A program made the position numbers and the translations under genes. From Entamoeba invadens IP1 (lineage: Eukaryota > Evosea > Mastigamoebida > Endamoebidae), in assembly GCF_000330505.1 (NCBI RefSeq), contig NW_004191622.1, forward strand, positions 235,106 to 299,105: a DNA stretch of 64,000 nt. Direction: 5' to 3'. The notes under the pieces were generated by a model, which was not told the DNA's origin, did not search any database, and worked only from the letters and a program-made list of their open reading frames with translations. Positions 31,296 to 43,169 of this stretch are shown here, piece after piece; the stretch's first letter is position 1; every line of letters starts with the position of its first letter.

Positions 31296-32042
31296 TCAGA
31301 ACCAGTTGAGTGCCTGGTAGACCTTCTTCTTGTTAACACAAGTTGGGTCATACCCATAGACACGCTTTGTTTGCTCGTCGACCTTTCTTCGTTGTTCTTT
31401 AATCAACTCGTTTTTCTGCGCCACCTCTCCTTTCTGGACCAAGTCCCCAATAGTTGGGACACGTGCTGTTGCTTCTTGTTTCTTTTGTTTGTGTGTAGTG
31501 ATAGCTTCGAGGTTGATACGCGCGCGGGTCTTTTGTTCTTTAGCCTTGTGTGTTTTCTTCGACGCGATCAGATCGTAGAGGTCCTTGTACTTAGTTTTGT
31601 CCGATGATGTTTTCATGAGTTCGTTGAGCTTCTCGACGTTTTCCAAGAAGTTATTATAAGTTGGGGTGTCTTCAAAGTCGTTTCTTTCGAGATCTTTGAC
31701 GCTTTTTGGCAAGTCCCCTCTCTTATCTTTTTTCACGAGCAGATCATCTCGTTTATATGGCACAAAGTCATTTTTAGTTAATGTCTCACCACACCTCCCA
31801 CATGGAAATTTATCATGTTTTGTGTTCAAGCATGCTTGGCATCTGCAAGTTAACTTTTTATACTTTAATCTTTAATCTTTAATTAATTAATAAATTAATA
31901 AATTAACAAACAAAACATGACAACAAAGTGTTGAACGACGAAGCTCATCTATGCGCGTTTTATCACATTCAAAACACTTCCGGTATTGATCCGGTATTTG
32001 GCGTAACGTCTTCGGGTCTTGCACTTCATATGAAAACGTCAT
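31296..32042 (-). CDS. MAT1-like CDK-activating kinase assembly factor (TFIIH subunit)
   Basis: Exons 32042-31912 and 31842-31296 join across a 69-base GTTTGT...GCAG intron into 225 residues. Splicing restores a complete RING of C3HC4 type: Cys23, Cys26, Cys40, His42, Cys45, Cys48, Cys58 and Cys61. This is followed by the MAT1-specific element FEDTPTYNNFLENVEKL and a charged helical centre. MAT1 holds CDK7 and cyclin H together and links them to TFIIH, for cell-cycle CDK activation and Pol II CTD phosphorylation. The length is below the 309 residues of the human protein; the C-terminal hydrophobic part is short and ends YGYDPTCVNKKKVYQALNWF. Confidence 0.82.
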
Positions 32043-32308
32043 ATCAATTATTTCAGTTCATACTTATTTATTACTATTGTACTGTATCATATTTAATAAT
32101 TTTATTTATTATATATTTGTTTTAACACATTTTATAGTTAATTTTATAATACATGGTTTAACAACAATTGAATAATAAATTGTATAATACTAAATAATAA
32201 TATTATTAGTTTCTTTTAATAACAGTTAAAACTATATATAATAGTATAACTAATACTATATTTTTTCATTGTTTTATTCAACAAAAACACCCAAAAATCA
32301 AAACAAAA

Positions 32309-32518
32309 ATGTTATTAAAAAAAACCCGCCGATCAAGTAGAAAAAACGCTCTAATAAAAGAGAACTTTTCTTTAAACTATTCTTTTGATTTCCTCATGTT
32401 GGACACATTAGAAAGAGAAAGACGTTTGATGAATAAATACTTCCCAAAACTCCGTTTTTACATCAAAAAGAAAAAAAGGGAAAACGACACTAATCCCGAC
32501 CATTTGCTCGATCGTTGA
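32309..32518 (+). CDS. Possible small basic protein, 69 aa
   Basis: ATG at 32309 after an A-rich leader. 69 residues, basic at both ends (LLKKTRRSSRKN; FYIKKKKREN), no family. Composition is less AT-rich than the flanks. It might be a real small gene or a chance frame ahead of the Rab gene. Confidence 0.3.
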   Translation: MLLKKTRRSSRKNALIKENFSLNYSFDFLMLDTLERERRLMNKYFPKLRFYIKKKKRENDTNPDHLLDR

Positions 32519-32594
32519 TTCATTGGGCCAGAGATGACCAGAACTGAAAAAGCGAGAAAAAATAGAACGAACCCTGATCTGTAAAATCAGAGTG

Positions 32595-33360
<766 letters not shown>

Positions 33361-35436
33361 TTTTCATTGATTTGTTGTTCACCAAAGTCCTATTCTTTAC
33401 TATTAAGAATTGGTTTCATTCAACTTTACTTCATTACTATTGCCGAAGTTTTTAATTGTAAATTTTCTATTTGTTAATAATATTCTAATTGTTATAACAA
33501 ATAGTATCTTTATAATAAAAATGATCAATAACTAAACTAATTTCAGTTTAATACTTGATTATAATTAATATACTTAATAAAAAATAATTAAAAAAATGAT
33601 AAAAAATGTATAACAAAATTAATAACAAAAAATAATCATCAGTATAACAGAAAATGAATTGAAAAACATTTTATTTGGTAAGCAATTTTCACACCAAAAA
33701 CGATTGTTGATTAATTTGATGGTATTTCTTGGAGTGTGTAAGTTTGTTCACTTTTCGGGATAAATAGGAAGCCAATATCATATAGTGTGTCATTAAATTT
33801 TTTGAATAAAATGGATTGATTGTTTGAATGAAGAGATTGAGAGGATTTCAATGTTATGTTACATTGGCAATAAAGAAAAACAAAATGAATTAATGCTATT
33901 TCAAGAATCTACCTCAATTCCTGAAAAGTTTAAATAATCTAAAAATAACACAATTAAAAGTTAAAGTTAGAATAATAAGCAATTCGATGAAAAAGTTTAA
34001 AAATAAATTAATTATTTGGCTTCACTTTTATGACTCTTTTAATAATTTTCATATTCCAGCATTTGTAATTGTCAGTGTACGTTAGCTTTGGGCATTTAAA
34101 CGTATTTAATTAATATAATCAATGAATTAGTTTGTTATATTATACAATTCACATGATAGTCATAATTAAAAATATTAAAATAATTTTTATAAAATAAGAA
34201 TTATTTCTTAGTTTATCCTCATAAAGCTGATACTAAAAATATATTATTATTTTGTTATTATGATTATAAAAAATAGACATTTGGTATTTAATAATTCAAA
34301 CATTCGTTCAAAGATGGTTAGATAAATGGGTTATATAATAGCCATATGTACGGGATAAATATATGACTGAATATTTTGAATGTGAAGTTGAGTTTGATTA
34401 TAATAATTTTGCTGAACAAAGAATAATAAATTTTTTAAAAAATTATTGTTCGATTATTATTATTTTTTTTAAATAAAATGAATTTATGAAAATAAAGTGA
34501 TGCTCTTTTGTCGCATCCATATAAAAATTTACAACAAAATAATGAATTATTATTTAATCAAAATATCAATGTTGCTGACACAATTATTATTTATTGGGTT
34601 GTAAAGTGCTTGTTATTATTATTTATTGGAAACATCATATATTATTATATAGTAAAATAAATTTATTTCTGTTAAAAAAAATAAAGAAACAACAAACTAA
34701 ACTTAACAAATATTGTTTTTTCGAAAAGAATAGAAAATGTTTGATCAAAAAAACATTCGAAAAATTCCCGTTGTTTTCCATTTAAATCACTTAATATTAT
34801 ATATTATTCAAACATTCCAATGAAGTTTTCAATGTGTCATTCTTAAAATTAAAATGTTTTTGTTATTGTTACTATTATTTGGATTTCTACTTTGATAATA
34901 ACTACAATTCTGTACTCTATTTTACCAAGTCACTTCTTTTTATTTTATTTCCAAATGGCTTTAAAATTTTTTCTTAAAAAACCCAAACTATACCAATTTT
35001 CTCCCATTATTTATAAATGTCCACATATTATTTTGCAAAAAATAAGTATTGTTACCTTAAAAGTAATTGTGCTTCAACAAATTTTCAAGAGTATAAATGA
35101 GTGTTGATGTTAATGGTTTCGATTTCTAAACTAAACGAATAATATATTCATAACCCCAATGAGTAGAAATAATCAATTCCAAACATCAAAGTACTTTATC
35201 ACCGCTCTATTTCCAAACAAACCAGAATTGAAAATCCTCTGATTTAGATGAAACTTGTTTGGTACGATTTCATAACTTCCGCAGATACCCGAAGTTTCTT
35301 CCATTGTTTCTATATAATTACAATGATTGAAAAATAGATAAAAATTCGACAAACAGTTTCTTCAAATAAAGATGTATTGCAACAATTTCGTAATTTAAAG
35401 TATATTTTCAGTAAAAATACAACAAACCACGTTTTT
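33361..35436. other. Long AT-rich intergenic stretch
   Basis: Two kilobases of very AT-rich DNA. Short frames such as 34594-34785 are Lys/Ile/Asn low-complexity and look like chance. No tRNA, hairpin cluster or repeat unit was recognised. Confidence 0.5.
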
Positions 35437-35976
35437 ATGCCAGTAACACGACAACCACGTTTTATAGAAGTTCGTAATAATCAAGTTTACGAACAAATGG
35501 TTCTCCTCTGGATTATCAACAAAAGGTTTAGCATCTCTTTAAAGTGTCCCAACAAGAAGGCAACTGTCTTTGAACAATTTTTGACTGTCGAGTACATTTG
35601 GGATACATTTGATGAAATAGAAGTCAAAAAAGTGGTTTATGAGAGATGTTCACTCCGATATCAACAAGATCTCAACTGTGGTATATCACAAAAGACAGCA
35701 AAAAGAAGGAAAAATAATAATTATACCATTGAGTGTTTACAACTGTTAGTTGACATAGTCAGAGAACTTGGATTTTTTGTTGAGACTGAGCAGTGTGGAG
35801 GTAAAAAAGTAAATTTTAAAGAAGAGTATATCAAATATATATATTATGATGGTGTGCTGTTGTTTAATTCTAATAGTATTCAAATATTCGGAAAAACTAT
35901 TATAGACACTTTAAATTGTAAATACACTAATTTGAGGTCAATTGTTCTTGAAAAAGATGTTTTTTCTAATATCTAA
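35437..35976 (+). CDS. Hypothetical protein, 179 aa
   Basis: The first in-frame ATG is at 35437 (MPVTRQPRFIEV); the frame is open for about 60 bases upstream without ATG, so a 5' exon is possible. A mixed alpha/beta globular protein of basic charge with a short Lys/Asn patch (KTAKRRKNNN). No signal peptide, membrane segment or known motif. It stands isolated between two long AT-rich spacers, upstream of the lectin gene. Probably an Entamoeba-specific protein. Confidence 0.55.
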   Translation: MPVTRQPRFIEVRNNQVYEQMVLLWIINKRFSISLKCPNKKATVFEQFLTVEYIWDTFDEIEVKKVVYERCSLRYQQDLNCGISQKTAKRRKNNNYTIECLQLLVDIVRELGFFVETEQCGGKKVNFKEEYIKYIYYDGVLLFNSNSIQIFGKTIIDTLNCKYTNLRSIVLEKDVFSNI

Positions 35977-36644
35977 AATACGTGTTGTTTTGATTTCTAA
36001 TTTTATTTTTTGTATAGTTAGTTTGTGTTGTTAAATTTATTTGAGTCTTTTTAAATAACGAAACGCATAAATGTTTAAATATACCTATATTATTCTATCA
36101 GTTACTTAATTTTCAAATGTAAACGATAGTTACTTAAGTACCATTGTCAATCATTTGGTAATACTATTGTATTTAATAACAAAAAGACTTCATTGTTTAT
36201 TTTATTATAACTCATATATAACTCATATCAATTTATAGATTTGTAAAACTTTAATCCTATAGAGTTATGTTGGATTCAAAAAAAACAAAAAGTTATATGC
36301 ATTTTTAAAGAATAAAAAGTAGCCTTTTTATAAAAAACTGTGATAATAAAATATGATAAACGTTTTTTAAAAAAATTAAAATATCTAAAAAAATAATTGT
36401 TTTTTGATACTCGATGATAAAGTGTGTAGTGTTACAATTAATTAATAAATATCATTATTTTGTTGTATTAAAAACATGTGTTTTGTTTATGTTCTATTTT
36501 TAAAGCAAAATATTATAAAAAATAAATATCATATTTTTTTATAAATTTGTTAATTTTATTTATTATCAAATAATTATTTTTTCAATAAAACGAATAAAAT
36601 TAATTTCGAACAATTCAATGTTAAAAAGAAGTAAATGAATACTT
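35977..36644. other. Intergenic, no gene seen
   Basis: Convergent 3' region between the 179-residue ORF and the lectin gene; AT-rich, nothing recognised. Confidence 0.4.
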
Positions 36645-39600
36645 TTAAGTAGTGAAGTTGGTATTGGCTGCTTCGTTATCTGCTGCCTTAAACTGGGCGT
36701 TTTCATTAGCAGTGTTAACAACATTCTTCATAGCAGAACTGACCAATTGGTAAGTTTTGAACACACCAATAGAAACAGCTACGAGTGCAACCACGAGAGC
36801 AACAACCACAGCAGCAACTGTAGTAGCAGCTGCAATAGCTCCGGTGTTATTAATTTCTCCAGCAAGAATACATTCCGCTTTTTCATTAAGTTGTTGTGTT
36901 CTATCCGTCTGATTCATGACCATACAGTTACCACAAGCATCTAATTGGTAGAATTCAGTCTCAGTCTCAGCGAACATAACAAGAGAAGCGCTTCCATCAA
37001 TATAAGAACACTGACAATAGAAACATCTAGCTTGATTGGCTGTAAGTGTTGGGAACTCTTCAGCAACGAAACAGGATTTATCTTTGTATTCAGTAAGACC
37101 AGTAGCTTTGTTACAAGTTGCATCTTCACAAAGATTTCTTGGCTTTGGATCGACGTTGGAGTTCTTCTCATCTAAGACCCATTTATGTGTACACTTTTTG
37201 GCTTCAGTGTTTGTCTTGTACTCTTCAAATGTATTTGCTCCACCGGTGCATGTCTCTTCGCATATGTAATTGTAACATTTGTTATTCAATTTGACATTAT
37301 CCCTTGTAAGGAAAAACTCGTCATCATCTTCTGGTCCATTTAATGGTGTAAATGAACACCAAAAGACGTCCTTTTCTGTGTCACAAATATGAGCAGCTTT
37401 TCTGCAACCATAGTCTGGATGTTCTTCTGTTGATTGGCATTTGGTGTCATCTGAAAGTGTGGGACACTTATTAGAAATACAATTAGTAGTTCCACAAGAC
37501 ATTGTTCTACCAACGGTGTCGTATTTAGCGAATTCTTTCTCACGAGCAGAATTCAATTTAGCAGTTGAGTTGTCACAAAGATTATACAAATCTTCACATT
37601 CAGTCTTACCTTCTGGCATGTTCTTGACAACGCAATTCTGTGGTTGACATTTGAAATCCGGATCAATGGTACACTCATTATCAGAACAGATATAATCAAC
37701 ACCACCAGATTGTCTTGGGCACTCATCGACAATTTCAAATGATGAATTGGTTTGGTGTGAGATACACTTCTTACAATTGGTTTTCTTGAATTTCCAGACA
37801 CAATAGGCTTCCTTATCAGCTTCTTCAATGAAGTCAGGACTTTGTGGGAAACCATAATTCAACTTGTAGACATCCAATTTAGATGAGTAATGGTATGAGG
37901 CTTCCAAATAGTCACCATCAGAACACTCTCCAAAGGTCTTGAGAATCTCTCCAAAGTATTCAGTCTCCATACAGGACATTGGATATCTTGGAATACAATC
38001 ACCACTACGGCAATCTTTGGGAAGTGTGTATTGGAGTTCTACACCATCATCACTGGTCCAAGTCTTATGAAGGACAACGTCTTTACAATACTGCATGTAT
38101 GCTCCATTGACGCAAACACTGCATTGTGGCAATTTAAGAGTGGTGTAACTGCATCTGCCTGTTGCATTGTTATATTCGTAATTATAAGCAGTTTTATCTG
38201 CACCACATTCAAGACTCAAACAAGTCTGACAGAAGTCATTAGGATCTTTTCCTGCAGTCTGTGGATAAATACATTTCTTATCAACACATTGGCCTTGGAA
38301 TTCACCACATGTACTCTTTTGTGTTGTGCAAGTTGAAATGTGTACAACTTTCTTTTGAGCAGTATCATATTTACATACTCCACAATCTACTTGAAGTGCT
38401 TCATCAGTAACAATCTGTTCAACTACACAAGCATTGTCTTTGCATACATATCCAAAAGTGTTATTGCATTTATTTACATCATCAACAATCACTTTTTGGT
38501 CACAAGTAATCGGATTCCACAACAAAGTTCCATCAGTCTCATTGCAAGTTGCCTTCAAGCAATTCTTAGAAGTCAAATCCTCCTTGCATCGAGAAGCGAC
38601 ACATTTTGGTGGTTCATGAGTATAATCGCAGATTTCGTTCTTATCAGAATCGCAGTAATTACCACCAGCAACTTTGTCACATTGACATTTGTTATTAGTG
38701 GAAGCATCACATTTACAAATTGAGGTGGTGCTTGTTTGCCCTCCACAAGACGTGAAAGTGTCGCAACTGAGTTTGTTCTCACATTGTCCGGTCTTTTCAT
38801 TACATTTAGCGACATAACAATCCATTTCAACATATGGAATGGTCTTCACACAAACTTTGTTCTCAACTCTGCATTTTAAGTTGGCATCACATTTATACTG
38901 TTGGCACAAAGATGTCTTTGTTGGACACTTTTCAGCACCTTTGGTATGTTTAATACAATATCCACTATTGGAATCACATTTATAAGTCCAACAATAACCG
39001 TCCGTGGCTGGTACGTCGTCTTGTGGGCAGTTGTCTTGAATTGAACAAGTTCCCTTGTCACCATTTGGACATGTTGGTTTCATACATGCTACCTTTGGCT
39101 CACAACTGTTATTGTATCTACTGACTACACAACCTTCCAAATCTTTGCATGTATAATCACCAATACAATTTGAAGGACACTTGACTTTTTGTTTTGGATT
39201 AACAGGAGGCCATGGGGTACAAGTACCACTAGTGGTGTTACAGAAGGAATAGAAGCAAGTATTCTCACAGCACATTGGGCATGTACATCTATTTTTAGCA
39301 TCACAGAACCCATTGCACTTGTTTCTGTCACATCTTTCAGTTAAATTGGCTCTAATAATGTTGAATGCTTCTTTAATCTGCTCGGCAACTTTATTGGTAT
39401 CACTGGTTTCATGGAAATGGCCACCGAGTGATAACAACGTCTGTAATTTAGCAGTCATGGCATCACCCTGTCTGTTCAAAGATACTACATGTACAGTCAA
39501 ATTCTTTCTATCAAAGTCGGTTTCAGCATTGAATTCTCTGTTAATACCATCATCAGTCAAAACCAAAATTGCACCTCTTTTAATAGTCTTTTTGGTAACT

Positions 39601-40472
39601 TTAGCTTCAAGGTCTCTTGAAGCTGCAACAATCAAAGTATCTACTTTTCCTTTTGATGGTTCAATACTTGAAAGTGTTGCATAAGTCAATTGCTCTTTTG
39701 TGATTTTCAAAGTTTGATAAGACTCTCCTTTCAAATAATAAACTGTTACAGAAGACAAAGTTGACAAGCTTTTGAAATCGTTAAAAGCACTTTGGACACT
39801 TTTTAAAGCAGCTTTATCGGAAATACCAAAGATAAGAGCCAATTCGGTACCTACATTATTTTTGGTAAAATCTTTTTGGCATTTGATTGCTGTTTTGTTG
39901 TATTCAACAATAAAATCTTGATTCAACCCATTGAAACTTCTGAAAGTAATAGTTTTACCTCCAATGAAATCAAATCTGCAAATGTCGTAATTTTCTGTTT
40001 TAGTCTCAGCTGTCATCTTTTCAGATAATGCAACATACACCAATGGACTTTTTGCTGGATATTGGTAACACGTTTTACCATTGATGTCAACTGCTTTAAG
40101 TCTGGTAGAATCTGTTGGTACTCTGTTCCAGTCGATTTCGTATTTAGAAACTGGATATCCATAATCCTTTTGACAGAAGTCTTGATTAGAATCAGTATTC
40201 AAAGTATTAAAGTTTTTAACATTGTGATCTTCATTAATCACACGAGTCACAAAGACACCATTTTCAAATGAAGTCCATATGATATGTCTCCATGGCTGCA
40301 TAGCTAAGTAATATAAAACATCATACTTGTTCTCAGAAGAGTGTTGCCACAACCCTGCATTCTTTCCTCGATTCATGGTACCCAAATCGTAAATGTCAAC
40401 GTCACCACTGAACTCGTTCAGACGGTCAGAGAATACTTGTAGACACAATAGTGCAATAATAATTGTTTTCAT
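36645..40472 (-). CDS. Gal/GalNAc lectin heavy subunit (Hgl, 170-kDa type)
   Basis: A single exon of 1275 residues, close to the 1285-1291 of E. histolytica Hgl. Signal peptide 1-15, then the family lead RGKNAG and LAMQPWRH, and a Cys-poor N-terminal domain to about 365. From ANLTERCDRNKCNGFC onward there are long Cys-rich pseudo-repeats (CTCPMCCENTC and so on). A membrane segment lies at about 1212-1238 (VVVALVVALVAVSIGVF) and a 37-residue cytosolic tail starts KTYQLVSSAMKN. The heavy subunit binds galactose and N-acetylgalactosamine on host or bacterial glycans and pairs with a GPI-anchored light subunit, not encoded here. The tail and juxtamembrane part are the best conserved; the extracellular part is clearly diverged. 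Intact, no breaks. Confidence 0.95.
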   Translation of the reverse strand: MKTIIIALLCLQVFSDRLNEFSGDVDIYDLGTMNRGKNAGLWQHSSENKYDVLYYLAMQPWRHIIWTSFENGVFVTRVINEDHNVKNFNTLNTDSNQDFCQKDYGYPVSKYEIDWNRVPTDSTRLKAVDINGKTCYQYPAKSPLVYVALSEKMTAETKTENYDICRFDFIGGKTITFRSFNGLNQDFIVEYNKTAIKCQKDFTKNNVGTELALIFGISDKAALKSVQSAFNDFKSLSTLSSVTVYYLKGESYQTLKITKEQLTYATLSSIEPSKGKVDTLIVAASRDLEAKVTKKTIKRGAILVLTDDGINREFNAETDFDRKNLTVHVVSLNRQGDAMTAKLQTLLSLGGHFHETSDTNKVAEQIKEAFNIIRANLTERCDRNKCNGFCDAKNRCTCPMCCENTCFYSFCNTTSGTCTPWPPVNPKQKVKCPSNCIGDYTCKDLEGCVVSRYNNSCEPKVACMKPTCPNGDKGTCSIQDNCPQDDVPATDGYCWTYKCDSNSGYCIKHTKGAEKCPTKTSLCQQYKCDANLKCRVENKVCVKTIPYVEMDCYVAKCNEKTGQCENKLSCDTFTSCGGQTSTTSICKCDASTNNKCQCDKVAGGNYCDSDKNEICDYTHEPPKCVASRCKEDLTSKNCLKATCNETDGTLLWNPITCDQKVIVDDVNKCNNTFGYVCKDNACVVEQIVTDEALQVDCGVCKYDTAQKKVVHISTCTTQKSTCGEFQGQCVDKKCIYPQTAGKDPNDFCQTCLSLECGADKTAYNYEYNNATGRCSYTTLKLPQCSVCVNGAYMQYCKDVVLHKTWTSDDGVELQYTLPKDCRSGDCIPRYPMSCMETEYFGEILKTFGECSDGDYLEASYHYSSKLDVYKLNYGFPQSPDFIEEADKEAYCVWKFKKTNCKKCISHQTNSSFEIVDECPRQSGGVDYICSDNECTIDPDFKCQPQNCVVKNMPEGKTECEDLYNLCDNSTAKLNSAREKEFAKYDTVGRTMSCGTTNCISNKCPTLSDDTKCQSTEEHPDYGCRKAAHICDTEKDVFWCSFTPLNGPEDDDEFFLTRDNVKLNNKCYNYICEETCTGGANTFEEYKTNTEAKKCTHKWVLDEKNSNVDPKPRNLCEDATCNKATGLTEYKDKSCFVAEEFPTLTANQARCFYCQCSYIDGSASLVMFAETETEFYQLDACGNCMVMNQTDRTQQLNEKAECILAGEINNTGAIAAATTVAAVVVALVVALVAVSIGVFKTYQLVSSAMKNVVNTANENAQFKAADNEAANTNFTT

Positions 40473-40496
40473 ATGGTGAATACAAAGTTATTGTTC

Positions 40497-40505
40497 CTTT
40501 ATATA
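40497..40505 (-). promoter_or_regulatory. TATA-like element of the lectin heavy subunit gene
   Basis: On the minus strand TATATAAAG lies 25-33 bases upstream of the ATG at 40472, matching the position of the TATA-like box in known Entamoeba lectin promoters. The leader must be very short. Confidence 0.55.
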
Positions 40506-41316
40506 TGCAACAACTTTTTAAAAATGTTCGTTGGTTGTTCTTCCCTATTTCACCCCTTTTTGTTCTATTTATATAATTTACAAAGATATATTATACATGA
40601 GACTATCTGTATTATATTTAGTAATAAAATATATTATACTTCATAGTATATACCTTTTACTTTGTATTCAACAACATCATTTAAAAATTGTGAAACAGTT
40701 TTTATTTGTAACTTTTTTTTCAACAATTACTATAATAAATTGTTATTAATAATTTATTATTAATATCAACTGTTATTAATAAAAAAAAATTCAATGGTAG
40801 TTTTGACACATAAAAATCATTTTTTTTTAATTTAAAAAACTCTTCATTAATTAAATCCGAAGCGGTGCAAAAACAAACATTAGTTTGGCAAAAACTACCA
40901 AATTATAACAAACATCTTGTCCAATTAATTTATGTTCTTGTTTAATATTGACAAATACCGAAACTTGTTCTGATAATCTTAAATTTTGAAAATATTTTGT
41001 TTTCAAGTTCTTTTTTCAAATAAAACGTCAAACAATTAAAAAATCCGTTTTGTAATAGAATTATAATATAAATAATACAAATATAGTTAAACTATATATA
41101 AACTATAAAAATATCAAATATAATAGTATTATATTAATTTATTATATTATTAAATTAATAATTATTAAGTTTAGTACAAAACAACTCAAAGTCAAAACAT
41201 AATTTAAGACTTTTTCTTATTATTGTCAAGATAATATAACAATAAAAAAATAACTATAATAAAATTATAATACAACTATATTTAAGAAATACACACAAAA
41301 CTTGAAATTTTATTGA
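40506..41316. other. Intergenic between divergent surface-protein genes
   Basis: AT-rich divergent promoter region of the lectin gene and the tail-anchored protein gene. No clear GAAC-type element was identified by eye. Confidence 0.4.
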
Positions 41317-41640
41317 ATGGACTATACCACAATCCCGAATTCGATTCCAATGGCCGAGAATTATAACGAAATGCGTCAGCCGCCTGTTATTACTGAGCAA
41401 CAATTTGAAGACCCGACAATGAGTGTTCCCCCACCTGTTGCTGAGTCTGTCTGTGAACAAAGTTGCCCGACACGCATTGACATGGGACAACAAGAACAAC
41501 CCGTGATGCCAATACACCCACCAAAAGCTTCTAAGTGTGTTTTAGTCTTCCAAAAAATTGCGATTGGGGTGTTCTTCATTGTCTTCTTCTTTGTTCTTTT
41601 TGTTATTTGTTTCAACGCCTTTTCTTTGCTCGCTTTGTGA
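41317..41640 (+). CDS. Small tail-anchored membrane protein, 107 aa
   Basis: ATG at 41317. Residues 1-75 are hydrophilic, rich in Pro, Gln, Glu and Met, with PPPV and IHPPK motifs. Residues 81-105 form a single hydrophobic segment (VFQKIAIGVFFIVFFFVLFV) ending two residues before the stop. With no signal peptide this predicts a tail-anchored or type II protein with a cytosolic, intrinsically disordered domain. Cys residues next to the membrane (Cys74) could be palmitoylated; that is inference. No family. It is placed between the lectin and a tetraspanin. Confidence 0.66.
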   Translation: MDYTTIPNSIPMAENYNEMRQPPVITEQQFEDPTMSVPPPVAESVCEQSCPTRIDMGQQEQPVMPIHPPKASKCVLVFQKIAIGVFFIVFFFVLFVICFNAFSLLAL

Positions 41641-41757
41641 ATTGTCAATTGATCGATTTTCTTTTATTTATATAGTTTATTTTACTATTTATGATCATTT
41701 ATAGTAATAGTTATTATTATAGTTCTTTTGTAACTTGAATAGTGTATCACGATTGAC

Positions 41758-42405
41758 TTAAATACACCATATGATTATTATGTTCATCGCCGAGCCTAAG
41801 GCAAGTCCGATAACTATTAAGATACATCCTAAGAACCCACAAATGGCGAGTGAGCCTATTGCTTTGATATGTGACTCTATTTTTTTCAGTGAAGAGTCAC
41901 AAGAATCAACGTCTGTATCTGAAACGACACTACATGTCCGTGTTAATATGTAGTTCTCACTGAAACAACACTTTTCATTGATTTCATATTGTGCTAATTC
42001 ATCTTCATAATATGTGTTCATTCCATCATCTTTTGTATAGATAGATATGTTCTTATCATTGTGTATCACTAAACTACCAATTACTATAAATACTACTGCT
42101 CCAATAATGGGAATTATTGTGTACCAAACAGATACTACACCACCACCTGGAAATAACATGAATCCCCAGAAGACTAAATATAGAACACATATGATAATCG
42201 ATATGTATCCGAAGGAAACACCAACTTTATAAACAAAATTAAGCTCTTTAAAAGTGTTGGGATATTTGTCATATTCTTTCTTTACCACATACGACGATGG
42301 AAGTGTTGCTATCCCAAGACCAAGAAGAACCACTCCTAGAACAATCATAGGAGCTATAAAGCAAAATGTGCATACCATCCAAACCATACCTTCGACACAC
42401 GGCAT
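41758..42405 (-). CDS. Tetraspanin, 215 aa
   Basis: Four membrane segments at about residues 13-35, 61-83, 88-110 and 185-210, with a large extracellular loop between the third and fourth. That loop carries the diagnostic Cys-Cys pair in NEKCCFSENY and further Cys (TRTCSVV, VDSCDSS), though the glycine of CCG is replaced by Phe. Tetraspanins organise surface receptors and adhesion complexes in membrane microdomains and form a modest family in Entamoeba. The gene is tail to tail with the tail-anchored protein gene. A TATA-like TTATATAAAA lies about 40 bases upstream of the ATG at 42405. Confidence 0.8.
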   Translation of the reverse strand: MPCVEGMVWMVCTFCFIAPMIVLGVVLLGLGIATLPSSYVVKKEYDKYPNTFKELNFVYKVGVSFGYISIIICVLYLVFWGFMLFPGGGVVSVWYTIIPIIGAVVFIVIGSLVIHNDKNISIYTKDDGMNTYYEDELAQYEINEKCCFSENYILTRTCSVVSDTDVDSCDSSLKKIESHIKAIGSLAICGFLGCILIVIGLALGSAMNIIIIWCI

Positions 42406-43169
42406 TTGTTATATATTGAATATTCGTGTTTTGTCGTTGTTTTTATATAACTTTTCATAAAAATAAAATGAGGGATTGACCTTTTTGACTCTTTTGATAG
42501 CAAACATCACTCCGCAAATCGAACTTCTGTTTACCATTATAATTGTTTTAGTTTTATTTTTATAAATTAAATTAAAATAAATTATTTTTAATATATCTAA
42601 AACAATTATGAGACTTAATTGAAGGATTTAGTAATGTTTTACGAATAGTGCATTTTCTGTTGAAAACAATTTCAAAAATATCATTCAATTAATTATTATA
42701 CAAAAGGTCATTTGGCTTATTTGCTGCTATTTCACAGAACAACCGTCACATCGTGAATGTAATAGAAACCAACAACTGTAACGAATTATTATTTAATAAA
42801 CAAATAAAAAAAGAGGCTTGTAGTTTTATGGTTGTATTCTATTTTTAATTAAAAAACTATTTTATAATATTTCTGTACAACTCAAAAGCATCCAAGATCG
42901 TTCATTAAAATAGATGTAAAAATCAAACTATTGTTTAACTAAAAATTAGCATTATAATATGAAATTGTTGTTTGGATATATTGAATTATTACAGAAATTA
43001 TTTGATATTATTGTTTTAGTTTTTTCTTTTTATTCTTAGAAGTAAAAATTCAAATTTTTTTCCTTCCATAATCAATAAAAAGATAATGAAAAAAACAAAA
43101 ATAATGAAATTAATTGATAGACAAAATAATAGTAAAAATATAGTAGATTAGTAAACAACACATAGTAGA
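42406..43169. other. Intergenic, no gene seen
   Basis: AT-rich; includes the tetraspanin promoter (TATA-like box near 42441-42450). No other element recognised. Confidence 0.45.

Noticed and set aside
34594..34785. 63-residue Lys/Ile-rich frame
   Set aside because: Composition mirrors the surrounding AT-rich spacer; no coding signal.
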